DNA of 64,000 nucleotides from positions 248,001 through 312,000 of the forward strand of contig NZ_JBNGPA010000002.1 in the NCBI RefSeq assembly GCF_050589845.1, in the 5' to 3' direction. Below are positions 9,539-18,079 of this stretch, piece by piece. The position numbers and the translations under genes were made by a program. The notes beneath the pieces were generated by a model that was not told the DNA's origin, did no database searches, and saw only the letters and a program-made list of their open reading frames with translations. The stretch's first letter is position 1. Every line of letters starts with the position of its first letter. This stretch comes from Carboxylicivirga agarovorans. Its GTDB lineage: Bacteria > Bacteroidota > Bacteroidia > Bacteroidales > Marinilabiliaceae.

Positions 9539-9622
9539 GGTGAGAGATGCGAGTTGAGAAGTGAGCGGCAAAAACCATACTTTTTATTGCCTGGTATGTT
9601 GTATATATTCTCAACTCTCACC
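9539..9622. repeat. Large imperfect inverted repeat, possible terminator
   Basis: GAGTTGAGAA (9551-9560) pairs perfectly with TTCTCAACTC (9608-9617). The stem continues, after a bulge, with GGTGAGA/TCTCACC on the outside, and a CATAC/GTATG stem sits within the loop. Both arms are built from repeats of a GTGAGAGTTGAG-like word. It lies 27 bp after the stop of the minus-strand VPS10/BNR gene and on that strand leads into CCTTTTC, so it may end that transcript. A dispersed intergenic repeat is the alternative. Confidence 0.5.
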
Positions 9623-9648
9623 CCTCAACTCTTACTTTCTTATTAACA

Positions 9649-12600
9649 TTACTTCCACTGTGGAATGCGTCCTTTTGTATATGGAGCATTCATTTGGTCC
9701 AGTAGTTGTCGTGCTTCCGGCAGTTTAGTTTCTGCAATTATTTTTACCTTCTCCAATACAGGAGGAAACTTTTCCTTCAGTATGTCAAAACTTGTTTTGG
9801 AGGTGGTAGTGATGTCAGATGTGCTGTTAATTTGTGCCCAGATTATGCTGTTCAGACGATTCATCAATGGCATATCAGCCGGAGGAATTTCTTCCCAGCT
9901 TGCTTTGGCTTTTAGACCTCTGAAAGCAAAATAGATATCATCAAGCTCCTTTTGAATGGCTTTTAACTGAGGCAATACTTCAGCATGAGCATCAGGCAGT
10001 ACCAGGGCTGTCTGTTTCATTGCAGCCACTTCCTGCTTCATTTCATTAACAAGAGCAAGTGTTCCGTTCATGGCTTTTGAAAGTTCACTCACTTCCTTTT
10101 GGAAGGCTACCATGGCCGGACGATCATTGGCCGGTAATGTGGTATTGTTTAAAGCAACCACATTAAATGATTTTGGAGCGGCTAACTGCACTGCTTCGCC
10201 ATTTTTTACCTGGGCGATTTCAACAGTATATTTGCCAGGAAGAACAAAAATCCCTCCCTCTGATTTTTTGAAAGGATCAAACTCTTTGGCTTTTACAATG
10301 TCTGTACTATTGTATTGTAAATCCCAGTTAAAACGAGTAATGCCCTTTGCCGGCTTTTTAGTGAAGGTACGAACCACGCTGCCCGTTTCATCTTTAATGG
10401 TCACCAACAGATATGCCGGCAATTCTTGTTCTTCGGCTTCTAATTCTGCCCATGATGGCTGAGGGATACGTTCTCCGTTTTTAAAGAGCTCTTTTTCTTT
10501 TTTACGACGGATCTGACGTTGTGTCTTTGGAGTATCCTTCTGGTAAAAAGTAAATGTGGCGCCATATTCAGGGTTGGGTGCTCCATAATAAGTGGCTCCC
10601 TGACCGTATATTTTATCCACTTGCATAAATAATGGAGCGTCTTTTATTTCAAATAAATATGCATCCTTTTCTGTTAGTTCTTTGCTTAACTCACGAAGCG
10701 GGGCATAGTTGTCAAGGACATAAAAGCCCCTTCCGAATGTTGCCATTACAAGATCATTCTCGCGTTCCTGAATAGCCAGGTCACGAACGGCTATTGTTGG
10801 GATACCGGCTTTTAATTGTGTCCAGTTAGCTCCATCGTCAATTGAAAAGAAAATACCAAACTCGGTACCTGCAAACAAGAGCTCCTGACGCTCAGTATCC
10901 TGCTCCAGGGTATGAACAGTTCCGTTTTCAGGAAGACCATTTGTGATTGGGGTCCAGCTTTGTCCTTTATCTGTACTTTTCAGGATATAAGGCTTAAAGT
11001 CGTCACTTTTCATTCCGTCAAACGTGGCGTAGACAACGTTCTCGTCGAAACGCGATGCATAAATATCACTCACATAAGTATATTCAGGAACACCGGGGAA
11101 TGATGCTATTTTACGCCATGTTTCGCCATCATCTTCGGTGACCTGAATCAGGCCGTCATCTGTACCGGCATAAATCAAGCCGGCTTTTACCGGTGATTCA
11201 TCCAATGAAACAATCGTATTGTATTGTGACGTTGAAACATCCTTGGCAACAGCATCGACACTCCAGTATTTACCCATCACCGGCCAGGTGTTACGGTCTG
11301 TTTGAGCCGTTAAGTCTTCTGAAATAACTTCCCAGGTATTCCCCCTGTCGGTGCTTTTAAATACCTTGTTGGCTGCCATGTAAATGGTTGTTGGGTTGTG
11401 CTTGCTAAGAATTAAAGGAGCATTCCAGTTCCAGCGGTAGGTTTTTTCATCTTTGCGAGGTTGAGGTTTCACCATAATCTTCTCACCGCTTTTTTTATCG
11501 TATCGCACGACATTACCATACTGCCACTCGCTATACACAATATTGGGGTCAGTGGGATCAACCCTTGACCAGAAGCCATCGCCAAATACTGTTACATACC
11601 ATTCACCTGATGTAACACCAAACTCGGATGTATTACGTACAGGGCCACCTTGCGTGGCATTGTCCTGGGTACCGCCATAGACATTGTAGAATGGCGCGTC
11701 ATTATCAACCGTAACACGGTAGAATTGGGTAACAGGCAGGTTACTGACCTGTCTCCATGCTTTACCGTTGTCATATGTAATGTATACACCACCGTCACCA
11801 CCAATCATAAAGTGTTTGTTATCCCTTGGGTCAATCCATAAGGCATGATCATCAACATGGCGGTCTTTGGTGCTTAGCCTGGTCCATGTTTTACCTCCGT
11901 CACTTGTAAGGTGAGAGAATGTTTCAACTGAATAAACTTTGTCAAACTCAACCGGGTCGCAGAATATCTCGTTGTAATACTGACCACTGGAATGGTGATC
12001 ACTCATCTTACTCCATGATTCACCACGATCGCTTGTGCGAAAGAAACCGCCTGATTTATTGGCAGCCTCTACAATAAGATATAAAACATCAGGGTTTTGA
12101 GGCGAGATGGCAATGCCCATGCCACCAATATGTTCAGATGGCAATCCTTTCATGATTTTGCGCCAGTTCTGACCTGCATCAGTCGACTTGTAAACCGCTG
12201 ATTCAGGACCACCACCAATTTTGGTATGAACGTGGCGACGGCGTTGTTCAGAGGTGGCATATAAAATGTCAGGGTTACGCGGATCGCAAATGATGTTGTT
12301 GATACCTGTGTTTTCACTTACGTCAAGAACTTTTGTCCAGTTCTTACCGCCATCGCTTGTTTTATATAATCCGCGCTCACCACCTGGTCCCCATGCAGAA
12401 CCTTCAGCAGCCACATATACTACATCAGAATTTCTCGGATCAATCAGGATCATGCCAATCTGGCGTGATTCTTTTAAGCCCATATTTTCCCATGATTTAC
12501 CACCGTCAACGGTTTTGTAAACACCATCGCCATAACCTAAAGCACGCTGGTGGTTATTTTCGCCGGTCCCTGCCCAAACCACATTGCTGTTGTTGGGATC

Positions 12601-12942
12601 CATGGCCAGGCAGCCTATGGAGTAGGTACCATATTTATCAAATACAGGCTCAAATGTGATGCCCTTATTGGTTGTTTTCCAGATGTTACCGCTGGCAACG
12701 GCCACATAAAATTCAGAGTGGTTGTTCGGATTAACAGCAAAATCTGCAATACGACCCGAGGTAAACGACGGACCGATGTTGCGTAGTTTTAATCCTGAAA
12801 CTAATTCACTGTTAATGGCTGACTTTTCTTCGTCAGCTTCTTTGTTCTTTTTTTTCTGTCCAAAAACAGAAGCATTACCAAGTAATAATGCACTCACCAA
12901 GAGGAGAGAGGTGAGTTTTCCTAATGATCGATTTATCATCAT
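9649..12942 (-). CDS. Secreted VPS10/BNR-repeat beta-propeller protein
   Basis: 1097 residues with a signal peptide (LTSLLLVSALLLGNASVFGQ, cleaved near 29). A propeller follows with about eleven Asp-box (BNR) motifs of the S/T-x-D-x-G-x-x-W type, among them TVDGGKSW, TSDGGKNW, STDAGQNW, TSDRGESW, TEDDGETW and STDKGQSW. This is the sortilin/VPS10-like architecture that also occurs in sialidases and GH74 xyloglucanases. In this Bacteroidota group, propellers with the opening LRNIGPSFTSGRIADFAV are annotated as WD40/YVTN/BNR-like or glycosyl hydrolase proteins without proven activity. After the propeller (~residue 720) come a FlgD-like beta domain (GSVVRTFTKKPAKGITRFNWD) and a helical C-terminal region. 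No T9SS sorting tail is seen, so the protein is probably periplasmic. The real substrate is unknown. It is monocistronic on the minus strand. Confidence 0.85.
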   Translation of the reverse strand: MMINRSLGKLTSLLLVSALLLGNASVFGQKKKNKEADEEKSAINSELVSGLKLRNIGPSFTSGRIADFAVNPNNHSEFYVAVASGNIWKTTNKGITFEPVFDKYGTYSIGCLAMDPNNSNVVWAGTGENNHQRALGYGDGVYKTVDGGKSWENMGLKESRQIGMILIDPRNSDVVYVAAEGSAWGPGGERGLYKTSDGGKNWTKVLDVSENTGINNIICDPRNPDILYATSEQRRRHVHTKIGGGPESAVYKSTDAGQNWRKIMKGLPSEHIGGMGIAISPQNPDVLYLIVEAANKSGGFFRTSDRGESWSKMSDHHSSGQYYNEIFCDPVEFDKVYSVETFSHLTSDGGKTWTRLSTKDRHVDDHALWIDPRDNKHFMIGGDGGVYITYDNGKAWRQVSNLPVTQFYRVTVDNDAPFYNVYGGTQDNATQGGPVRNTSEFGVTSGEWYVTVFGDGFWSRVDPTDPNIVYSEWQYGNVVRYDKKSGEKIMVKPQPRKDEKTYRWNWNAPLILSKHNPTTIYMAANKVFKSTDRGNTWEVISEDLTAQTDRNTWPVMGKYWSVDAVAKDVSTSQYNTIVSLDESPVKAGLIYAGTDDGLIQVTEDDGETWRKIASFPGVPEYTYVSDIYASRFDENVVYATFDGMKSDDFKPYILKSTDKGQSWTPITNGLPENGTVHTLEQDTERQELLFAGTEFGIFFSIDDGANWTQLKAGIPTIAVRDLAIQERENDLVMATFGRGFYVLDNYAPLRELSKELTEKDAYLFEIKDAPLFMQVDKIYGQGATYYGAPNPEYGATFTFYQKDTPKTQRQIRRKKEKELFKNGERIPQPSWAELEAEEQELPAYLLVTIKDETGSVVRTFTKKPAKGITRFNWDLQYNSTDIVKAKEFDPFKKSEGGIFVLPGKYTVEIAQVKNGEAVQLAAPKSFNVVALNNTTLPANDRPAMVAFQKEVSELSKAMNGTLALVNEMKQEVAAMKQTALVLPDAHAEVLPQLKAIQKELDDIYFAFRGLKAKASWEEIPPADMPLMNRLNSIIWAQINSTSDITTTSKTSFDILKEKFPPVLEKVKIIAETKLPEARQLLDQMNAPYTKGRIPQWK

Positions 12943-13056
12943 ATTATGATTTGGGGTGAAAACTTAATTGATAAAATCGAAGATAGGGAAAAAATAACTA
13001 TTACTCAGCTTTTAAAAAGTGAGATAGTTAATATTTGACCGATTGCTAATCCCGCC

Positions 13057-15438
13057 TTAATCCTCTTCATGGTTCCCGTAACCATAGCCATAACCGTAGC
13101 CATAGCCATAGCCTTGCCCGTATCCAAAGCGATTAGGCTTAACCTTAATGCCATTAATGACTACCTTGAATGAGTTGATATTCTTCTCCTGTAAGTCGCT
13201 GAATAATTGTTTCAATTGATGTTTCCGAGAGAGGTTGTGTCGAACCACAAAGAGGTGGGTGTCAGCATAAGGCAGTAATGAAATGGCGTCTGCCACCCTG
13301 CCTATTGGGGGAGTATCAAGAACTATATAATCAAATTGTTGATGTAGTTGGTTTATTAAATCTTCTATTAATGCGCTTTTTGTTAATAACTCGGAGGCAT
13401 TAAGAGGCCTGGTGCCGGCAGCTATAAAATACAGGTTTTCCTGCCCGGTTGGTTTAATTAATTCATCAATGCGGGTGTTAAAACCGGTCAGGTATTCGGT
13501 AATACCCTGACAATCGTCTGTTTGTTTGTTAAGGTATAGCTCTAATTTAGGCTTGCGAAGATCAAAATTAATTAACACTACCTTTTTGCCAGTTTGAGCG
13601 TAAGATGCAGCCAGGTTGATGGACATAAAGGTTTTCCCTTCACCCATATTACCCGATGTGGTTAAGATAACATGTTTATTATTTGTGCCGTTTTGATGCT
13701 GTATATTGGTTCTTAATGACCGGAATGATTCTGCCACAAGCGAATTAGGTCGGGCTATGACAATGGCAGGATCGTACCTTTTATTATGAATGATATGTCC
13801 CATGGCAGGATAGTCAGTTATCATCTGTATATCCTCATTGCTTTGAATACGATCATTGAAAAAAAGCAACACCCAAATAAAACCGGCAGGTATAAGTAAT
13901 CCGAACGCCAGGAATTTGGAGTAGATTTTCGATGGTGGTGTACTGACCAGTTTAGCCATGTCTTCACGCGCCAGATCCAGTATTTCATGACTTGGCAAGG
14001 TGGATGCTTTAGCTATTTGTAACTCCGACTTTTTCGTTAAAAGCAAAGTGTAAAGTGTTTCGTTAATAGCGTGTCGGCGTTGAATTGAAACAATTTTTTG
14101 CTGGTGTTGAGGAAGTTGACCCAGATCACCCTGTACTTCAATCAGTTTGTTCTCAAGGGTACTGATTTCATGTCTCAGCGTAGAGGCTGACATATCAAGG
14201 GTCTCAATTATGGTGCGTTTAAGCTTTTTAATTTCAGCCCTGTTGTGGGCAAGGTGTGGAATGTCTTTTTTGGTAATGCTTTCAATATCTTCGTTTTCCA
14301 TGTAGGCCGAAAATAGCTGCGACAATAATTTGCTTAATTGGGGGTTGTCGAGTTTAATTGATGTTGGCGGAACTACATTTTCCAATGAATTGTTCTCATT
14401 CAGATAACTTTGCAAATAATCGTAATAGCGCAGTTGCATATTCAACTCGGAAAGCTTGGCCTGGTAAGTGTCCAGCTTACCGTATATAGCGCTTCGTTTC
14501 ACCTCCAGTTCTACGCCTCCATTGTTATCGATTACTTCCTGGATAGAAGATTCGGTATAGCTTAGAGAATCATGAACCTGTAATAACTGGTCATTGATAA
14601 AATCGATGGTACGTTCTTTGGCCTTGTTTTTCCCTTCTACATCTTTATACAGGTAGGCTTGGGTTAGTTGATTAAGAAAGGTCGCGCCAATAGCTGTATT
14701 ACTGGTTTTAAATGACAGGTTTAAAATGGATGATTGCGGCTCTTCCTCAATGGAAAATTGACTGAATTGCTGCACGCATTGGTGGTGGTTAAGGAATTCG
14801 AACTTAAAGCTCTCACCCTGCGGTACTGCCCTGTCTGAAGATAGGGTAAACCTGCAGATGTCGTTACTGAACGGTTCATTTAGCTTTACGATGGTGTCTA
14901 TATGAGATACAATACCTCTTCTGACGAGTTTCTCAGTATAGTAGTTATACAGTGATCCGTTTTCTGTTGTAGTTTGAATGTGCACCTGATCATTGTCCAG
15001 AAACTCGATAGTAAAAGGAGTATTGATCAGTTGAGGGTGAAATACATCGTATTCAATTCTGTAAGCAGAAAGAGGATAGATGCGCCTGGGGTTGCCATAC
15101 CTGTCTTCCTTATAGGCATTGATCTCGAAATTCAGATTCCTGATCGCATTTTTAATGAATTCATAGGATTTGAGAATACCTTTCTGGTTGGCGATTTTGG
15201 TTTTTGATTTGTTGAATTCGCTCAAGCCTAAAATACTGTTAGGATCAACCTGTTCCTCATCAAGCACAAGTACTTTAGTCGATACAAGATACTCAGGCAA
15301 GGTGGTGGCATTGATGTAAAATGCCGCCAGCAGAGCTATAATGACTGAAACAGTCATTATGGGCCAGTATTTACTGGCTTTGATTATTTGCTTCAGATAG
15401 TAATCAAAGCTTGCCTGAGAGCCTGTATTCGGATTCAT
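13057..15438 (-). CDS. Polysaccharide co-polymerase / BY-kinase (Wzc-type tyrosine autokinase)
   Basis: 793 residues in the standard Wzc order: TM1 at about 27-46, a periplasmic Wzz/GNVR region with long coiled coils (about 280-480), TM2 near 508-528, then a cytoplasmic CpsD/CapB-like kinase. The kinase has Walker A in TSGNMGEGKT (about 593-602), Walker A' in INFDLRKP, and Walker B in YIVLDTPP (about 706). The C-terminus is a Tyr-Gly tail (GYGQGYGYGYGYGYGYG) that should be the autophosphorylated tyrosine cluster. Such kinases control chain length and export of capsule or exopolysaccharide together with the Wza channel, whose gene lies just upstream on the same strand. The gap of 76 bp to wza contains two AT-rich palindromes. 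The tail is encoded by a 6-bp tandem repeat, so slippage would change the tyrosine number without shifting the frame. Confidence 0.93.
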   Translation of the reverse strand: MNPNTGSQASFDYYLKQIIKASKYWPIMTVSVIIALLAAFYINATTLPEYLVSTKVLVLDEEQVDPNSILGLSEFNKSKTKIANQKGILKSYEFIKNAIRNLNFEINAYKEDRYGNPRRIYPLSAYRIEYDVFHPQLINTPFTIEFLDNDQVHIQTTTENGSLYNYYTEKLVRRGIVSHIDTIVKLNEPFSNDICRFTLSSDRAVPQGESFKFEFLNHHQCVQQFSQFSIEEEPQSSILNLSFKTSNTAIGATFLNQLTQAYLYKDVEGKNKAKERTIDFINDQLLQVHDSLSYTESSIQEVIDNNGGVELEVKRSAIYGKLDTYQAKLSELNMQLRYYDYLQSYLNENNSLENVVPPTSIKLDNPQLSKLLSQLFSAYMENEDIESITKKDIPHLAHNRAEIKKLKRTIIETLDMSASTLRHEISTLENKLIEVQGDLGQLPQHQQKIVSIQRRHAINETLYTLLLTKKSELQIAKASTLPSHEILDLAREDMAKLVSTPPSKIYSKFLAFGLLIPAGFIWVLLFFNDRIQSNEDIQMITDYPAMGHIIHNKRYDPAIVIARPNSLVAESFRSLRTNIQHQNGTNNKHVILTTSGNMGEGKTFMSINLAASYAQTGKKVVLINFDLRKPKLELYLNKQTDDCQGITEYLTGFNTRIDELIKPTGQENLYFIAAGTRPLNASELLTKSALIEDLINQLHQQFDYIVLDTPPIGRVADAISLLPYADTHLFVVRHNLSRKHQLKQLFSDLQEKNINSFKVVINGIKVKPNRFGYGQGYGYGYGYGYGYGNHEED

Positions 15439-15465
15439 ATTATACCATATTTTAGTATGACATCA

Positions 15466-15492
15466 GCATTATAATATTGATTGTTATAATGC
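15466..15492. promoter_or_regulatory. Intercistronic palindrome between wza and the BY-kinase gene
   Basis: GCATTATAA (15466-15474) and TTATAATGC (15484-15492) form a perfect 9-bp stem with a 9-nt loop. A smaller ATAC/GTAT palindrome lies at about 15441-15457. There is no U-tract on the minus strand, so an mRNA-processing or stabilising hairpin, or a protein-binding site, is more likely than a terminator. Confidence 0.45.
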
Positions 15493-15514
15493 ATCGTGTT
15501 TTCAACTATCGGTA

Positions 15515-16291
15515 TTATTTAGTTATTGCATAAATGGACAACGCAATACTTAATACACCTGCAAGAAGTGCATACGGGAATTTCTCGAATGCATATGATT
15601 TAGATGTACGGGGAGCAACATATACCACATCATCAGGCAGTAAAAAGAAGTATTCAGACTCCAATAGCTTACTGTCTGTCAAATCCAGGTTTTTAACAAC
15701 TGTACCGTTAGCGCTCTTTCGTACTAATCTAACTTCATCGGCCCTGGCAAATTCCTTAAGTCCACCTGCCATACTTATGGCCTGAAGTATGGTTATTTGT
15801 TCGCGGTCAATGTTGAAGTTACCAGGTTGGTTTACTTCACCTATGATTGAAATGCTGAAATTGACCAGCTTAATTTGTACTGTAACGTCTTCAAAGTATT
15901 CTTCAACGGCTGTTTGCACCGCTGTTTGGGCCTCTTCGATAGATAAGCCTTTAACCATTACCTTGTCAATAAAAGAATATTTGACATAGCCTTGCTCATC
16001 CACTTTGTATGAGTTTAAATAAATGTACGAGTCATTCATTAACTCGGGAAAGTCAGTTCTGAAAAACTTTGAGGTCTTAACATCAGAACTGTACACTTTC
16101 ATGTATAGGTTATCGCCAATGTTTATCCGGTACGAATCGCGCTGTTCATTTACAAATTCGCTATCGTAACCAGGAATCGAAATAGGTTGAATCAATTCGC
16201 TTTTCTTAAGGCTTATGCACGATGTGCCAAATAAAGCCAAACATCCCAGCACAAGTAATGTAAACCTGCGCATTGTTAATGTTTCTTTCAT
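15515..16291 (-). CDS. Wza-type polysaccharide export lipoprotein
   Basis: 258 residues. Lipoprotein signal FTLLVLGCLALFGTSCISL with the lipidated Cys near 25; the internal start MRRFTLL (16273) may be the true one. The Poly_export domain begins at YRINIGDNLYMKVYSSD and an SLBB domain follows (SIIGEVNQPGNFNID, about 147-161). A C-terminal hydrophobic helix (YALLAGVLSIALSIYAI) corresponds to the outer-membrane-spanning helix of Wza. It should form the octameric export channel that docks with the BY-kinase/co-polymerase encoded next. Only 4 bp separate it from the stop of the SPOR-domain gene upstream, so the three genes form one minus-strand operon. No glycosyltransferases, flippase or polymerase are in the window, so the polymer made is unknown. 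Confidence 0.92.
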   Translation of the reverse strand: MKETLTMRRFTLLVLGCLALFGTSCISLKKSELIQPISIPGYDSEFVNEQRDSYRINIGDNLYMKVYSSDVKTSKFFRTDFPELMNDSYIYLNSYKVDEQGYVKYSFIDKVMVKGLSIEEAQTAVQTAVEEYFEDVTVQIKLVNFSISIIGEVNQPGNFNIDREQITILQAISMAGGLKEFARADEVRLVRKSANGTVVKNLDLTDSKLLESEYFFLLPDDVVYVAPRTSKSYAFEKFPYALLAGVLSIALSIYAITK

Positions 16292-16295
16292 GATA

Positions 16296-17537
16296 TTAGT
16301 TGTTAGTTATTGTCATTTTTATTGCCTTTGCCATATCAATTTTTTCTCCATTGAGGTAGGCGACAGGGAATGATTTAGAAATTCCGATCACTTTACATTT
16401 GCTGAGGGCCAGTTGATAGGATGGACCAACTATGATTTGGTATTTATGCCAACCGTCTTCTGTTATAATTCTTAAATTATCTCCTGGCAGAAGCAGTTGA
16501 TTTTTTTCTTTTTCAGAAAGAAGGTCACGGCTTGCGGCAACCTGAACCACAAAAAGCAGTTCGTCTCGCTTAGCTGTTTTTAACTCGATGTGTTTAACTG
16601 TTTCCCAAAGATTAAGGCGTTGGTCACTTTTGTAGGCCACTAAAAATGCCTGCTTACCCGGGTATTCATTGATGGTTTGGCGTGCTGATATGTAATCAGA
16701 GCCTATGGGTACCTGGTATTTATACCAGCCGTTTTCATTGGTAATTCTGTATTCAGCTTGCGTTTTATTGACGAGATCAATTTCCGACGAAGACAGCTCT
16801 GAGCGGGCTGCTGCTATCTGAATGTAGAATACAACATCGCTTTCAATACTGGTATTGTTGACTGAAGCTCTCGTTTTTACTACAGGGGTATTGTTAGAGG
16901 TGACTGGCGGATAATCTGATGATTTCGTATTTGTTGCCTGAAGTAACTCCGGGTTTTGTTTAACAACAAGCTTGTTGGCTTCGGTACTTGTGTTTTCAGC
17001 AATAAGATCTTGTTCGTTAGTGCTTGTATTTGAAGTATACGACGCATTGATATAATTGTACCACAGTTGTGTTAACGATGTTTTAGAGTAACCAATGTTA
17101 TTTTCATGAATAAAATTGTCCGTTGCCTGGTCGTTTGTTGTAGCATTCAGGTTGGCAATAGCTCTTTGCAGTCGCAGGTTTACTTTTGGGGATGTTGTGT
17201 CTGATGTTGGAGTTGCAACAACAAAGGTATCTGTGTAGTTGGTAAAGGGACTATATCCTTTAATTACAGTTGTTGATGATTCTTGTTTGGGCTGTATGGT
17301 ATCTGTTACAGCTTGATTTTGCGGTGCCGGTTCCAGGGCGACCGTAGCGGTGGTGTCAACCAATTCAGGTTCGGCACCAAAAAAAACAGGCACATTTGCG
17401 CTTGTGTCAACTTCCAGAGAAGTGGTATCTCTGAGGAACGCCTCAAGATTCTTTCCATTCGCTTTTTCAGCCTTAAGGATAAGGCAATACAAAGCCAGGA
17501 AGCAACATATTGCTATTGCTTTCAAATTCATAAACAC
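16296..17537 (-). CDS. Envelope protein with two SPOR-like repeats, first gene of the polysaccharide operon
   Basis: 413 residues with an N-terminal signal or anchor (AIAICCFLALYCLILKAEKANG). A long Ser/Thr/Asn-rich low-complexity stretch (about residues 35-235) follows. Two related modules of about 85 residues then start at FYIQIAAARSELSSSEI and FVVQVAASRDLLSEKEK, each containing a NGWYKYQV or DGWHKYQI strand. That pattern is the SPOR-like fold; SPOR domains bind denuded peptidoglycan glycan strands. The protein could therefore tie the polysaccharide export apparatus to the cell wall, an inference from its position 4 bp upstream of wza. It is divergent from blaI, and the shared 171-bp gap carries the BlaI-like operators, so the operon might also respond to BlaI. 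The specific role is unknown. Confidence 0.75.
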   Translation of the reverse strand: MFMNLKAIAICCFLALYCLILKAEKANGKNLEAFLRDTTSLEVDTSANVPVFFGAEPELVDTTATVALEPAPQNQAVTDTIQPKQESSTTVIKGYSPFTNYTDTFVVATPTSDTTSPKVNLRLQRAIANLNATTNDQATDNFIHENNIGYSKTSLTQLWYNYINASYTSNTSTNEQDLIAENTSTEANKLVVKQNPELLQATNTKSSDYPPVTSNNTPVVKTRASVNNTSIESDVVFYIQIAAARSELSSSEIDLVNKTQAEYRITNENGWYKYQVPIGSDYISARQTINEYPGKQAFLVAYKSDQRLNLWETVKHIELKTAKRDELLFVVQVAASRDLLSEKEKNQLLLPGDNLRIITEDGWHKYQIIVGPSYQLALSKCKVIGISKSFPVAYLNGEKIDMAKAIKMTITNN

Positions 17538-17641
17538 TTTATTTTCCCAACGATGTTTTGTTACGGATTGATAATTCCTTTGTTACATTAAAATTGTGAT
17601 TTATTATAATTTATTAAAAGTTGGTGTCTGGAATAATAAAT

Positions 17642-17678
17642 ACTATAAATATAGTTGCAATACTAAAAAGATAGTATT
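17642..17678. promoter_or_regulatory. Tandem BlaI/MecI-type operators
   Basis: Two perfect palindromes lie side by side. ACTATA-AA-TATAGT spans 17642-17655. AATACTA, a 6-nt spacer and TAGTATT span 17659-17678. Both contain TACTA/TAGTA-like half sites, as expected for a winged-helix BlaI dimer. They sit 31 bp before blaI and 105 bp before the divergent SPOR-wza operon. A TATAGTTG (17650-17657) inside the first palindrome could be the -7 element of the blaI promoter. Confidence 0.6.
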
Positions 17679-17708
17679 ATAATTGTAGTAGAATATATCA
17701 GACAGCGA

Positions 17709-18074
17709 ATGAGCATGAAACAATTAACAAAAGCGGAAGAAGAGGTAATGCAGATCCTATGGGAGATGGGAGAGGGTATTATTAAGGATATTTTAAAGGG
17801 ATTTAAAGAAAAGCAACCGGCTTACAATACAGTGGCTACTGTATTAAAGGTGTTAAAAAATAAAGAGGTGGTCGATTTTAAGAAGGTGGGAAATATCTAT
17901 GTTTATTTTCCTCTTATAAGCAAGGAAGAATATTCCTCATACCAGATGAAACACCTGCTTAAGAATTATTTTGGTGGAAGTTTTGCTCGTTTGGCAGCGT
18001 TCTTTGCCAAAGATAATGATATGGATATCGAACAATTGGAAGAATTATTAAAGGAAGCCAATAACTCAAATTAA
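17709..18074 (+). CDS. BlaI/MecI/CopY-family transcriptional repressor
   Basis: 121 residues with the full BlaI winged-helix pattern: LTKAEEEVMQILWEMGEG at the start, then the recognition region QPAYNTVATVLKVLKNKEVV and a wing followed by a helical dimerisation tail (ISKEEYSSYQMKHLLKNYF). Family members repress beta-lactamase or cell-wall stress genes until cleaved by the BlaR1 protease encoded with them. The BlaR1-like gene starts 5 bp downstream, so this is the normal two-gene cassette. The first codons allow MSMKQL or MKQL; the first ATG is chosen because nothing argues against it. Two palindromes upstream fit autoregulation. No beta-lactamase gene follows, so the regulon is not obvious from the window. 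Confidence 0.92.
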   Translation: MSMKQLTKAEEEVMQILWEMGEGIIKDILKGFKEKQPAYNTVATVLKVLKNKEVVDFKKVGNIYVYFPLISKEEYSSYQMKHLLKNYFGGSFARLAAFFAKDNDMDIEQLEELLKEANNSN

Positions 18075-18079
18075 AAGCT

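Noticed and set aside
10070..10462. A 130-codon plus-strand frame inside the VPS10/BNR gene
   Set aside because: Antisense shadow of a clear, conserved propeller gene; composition is not protein-like.
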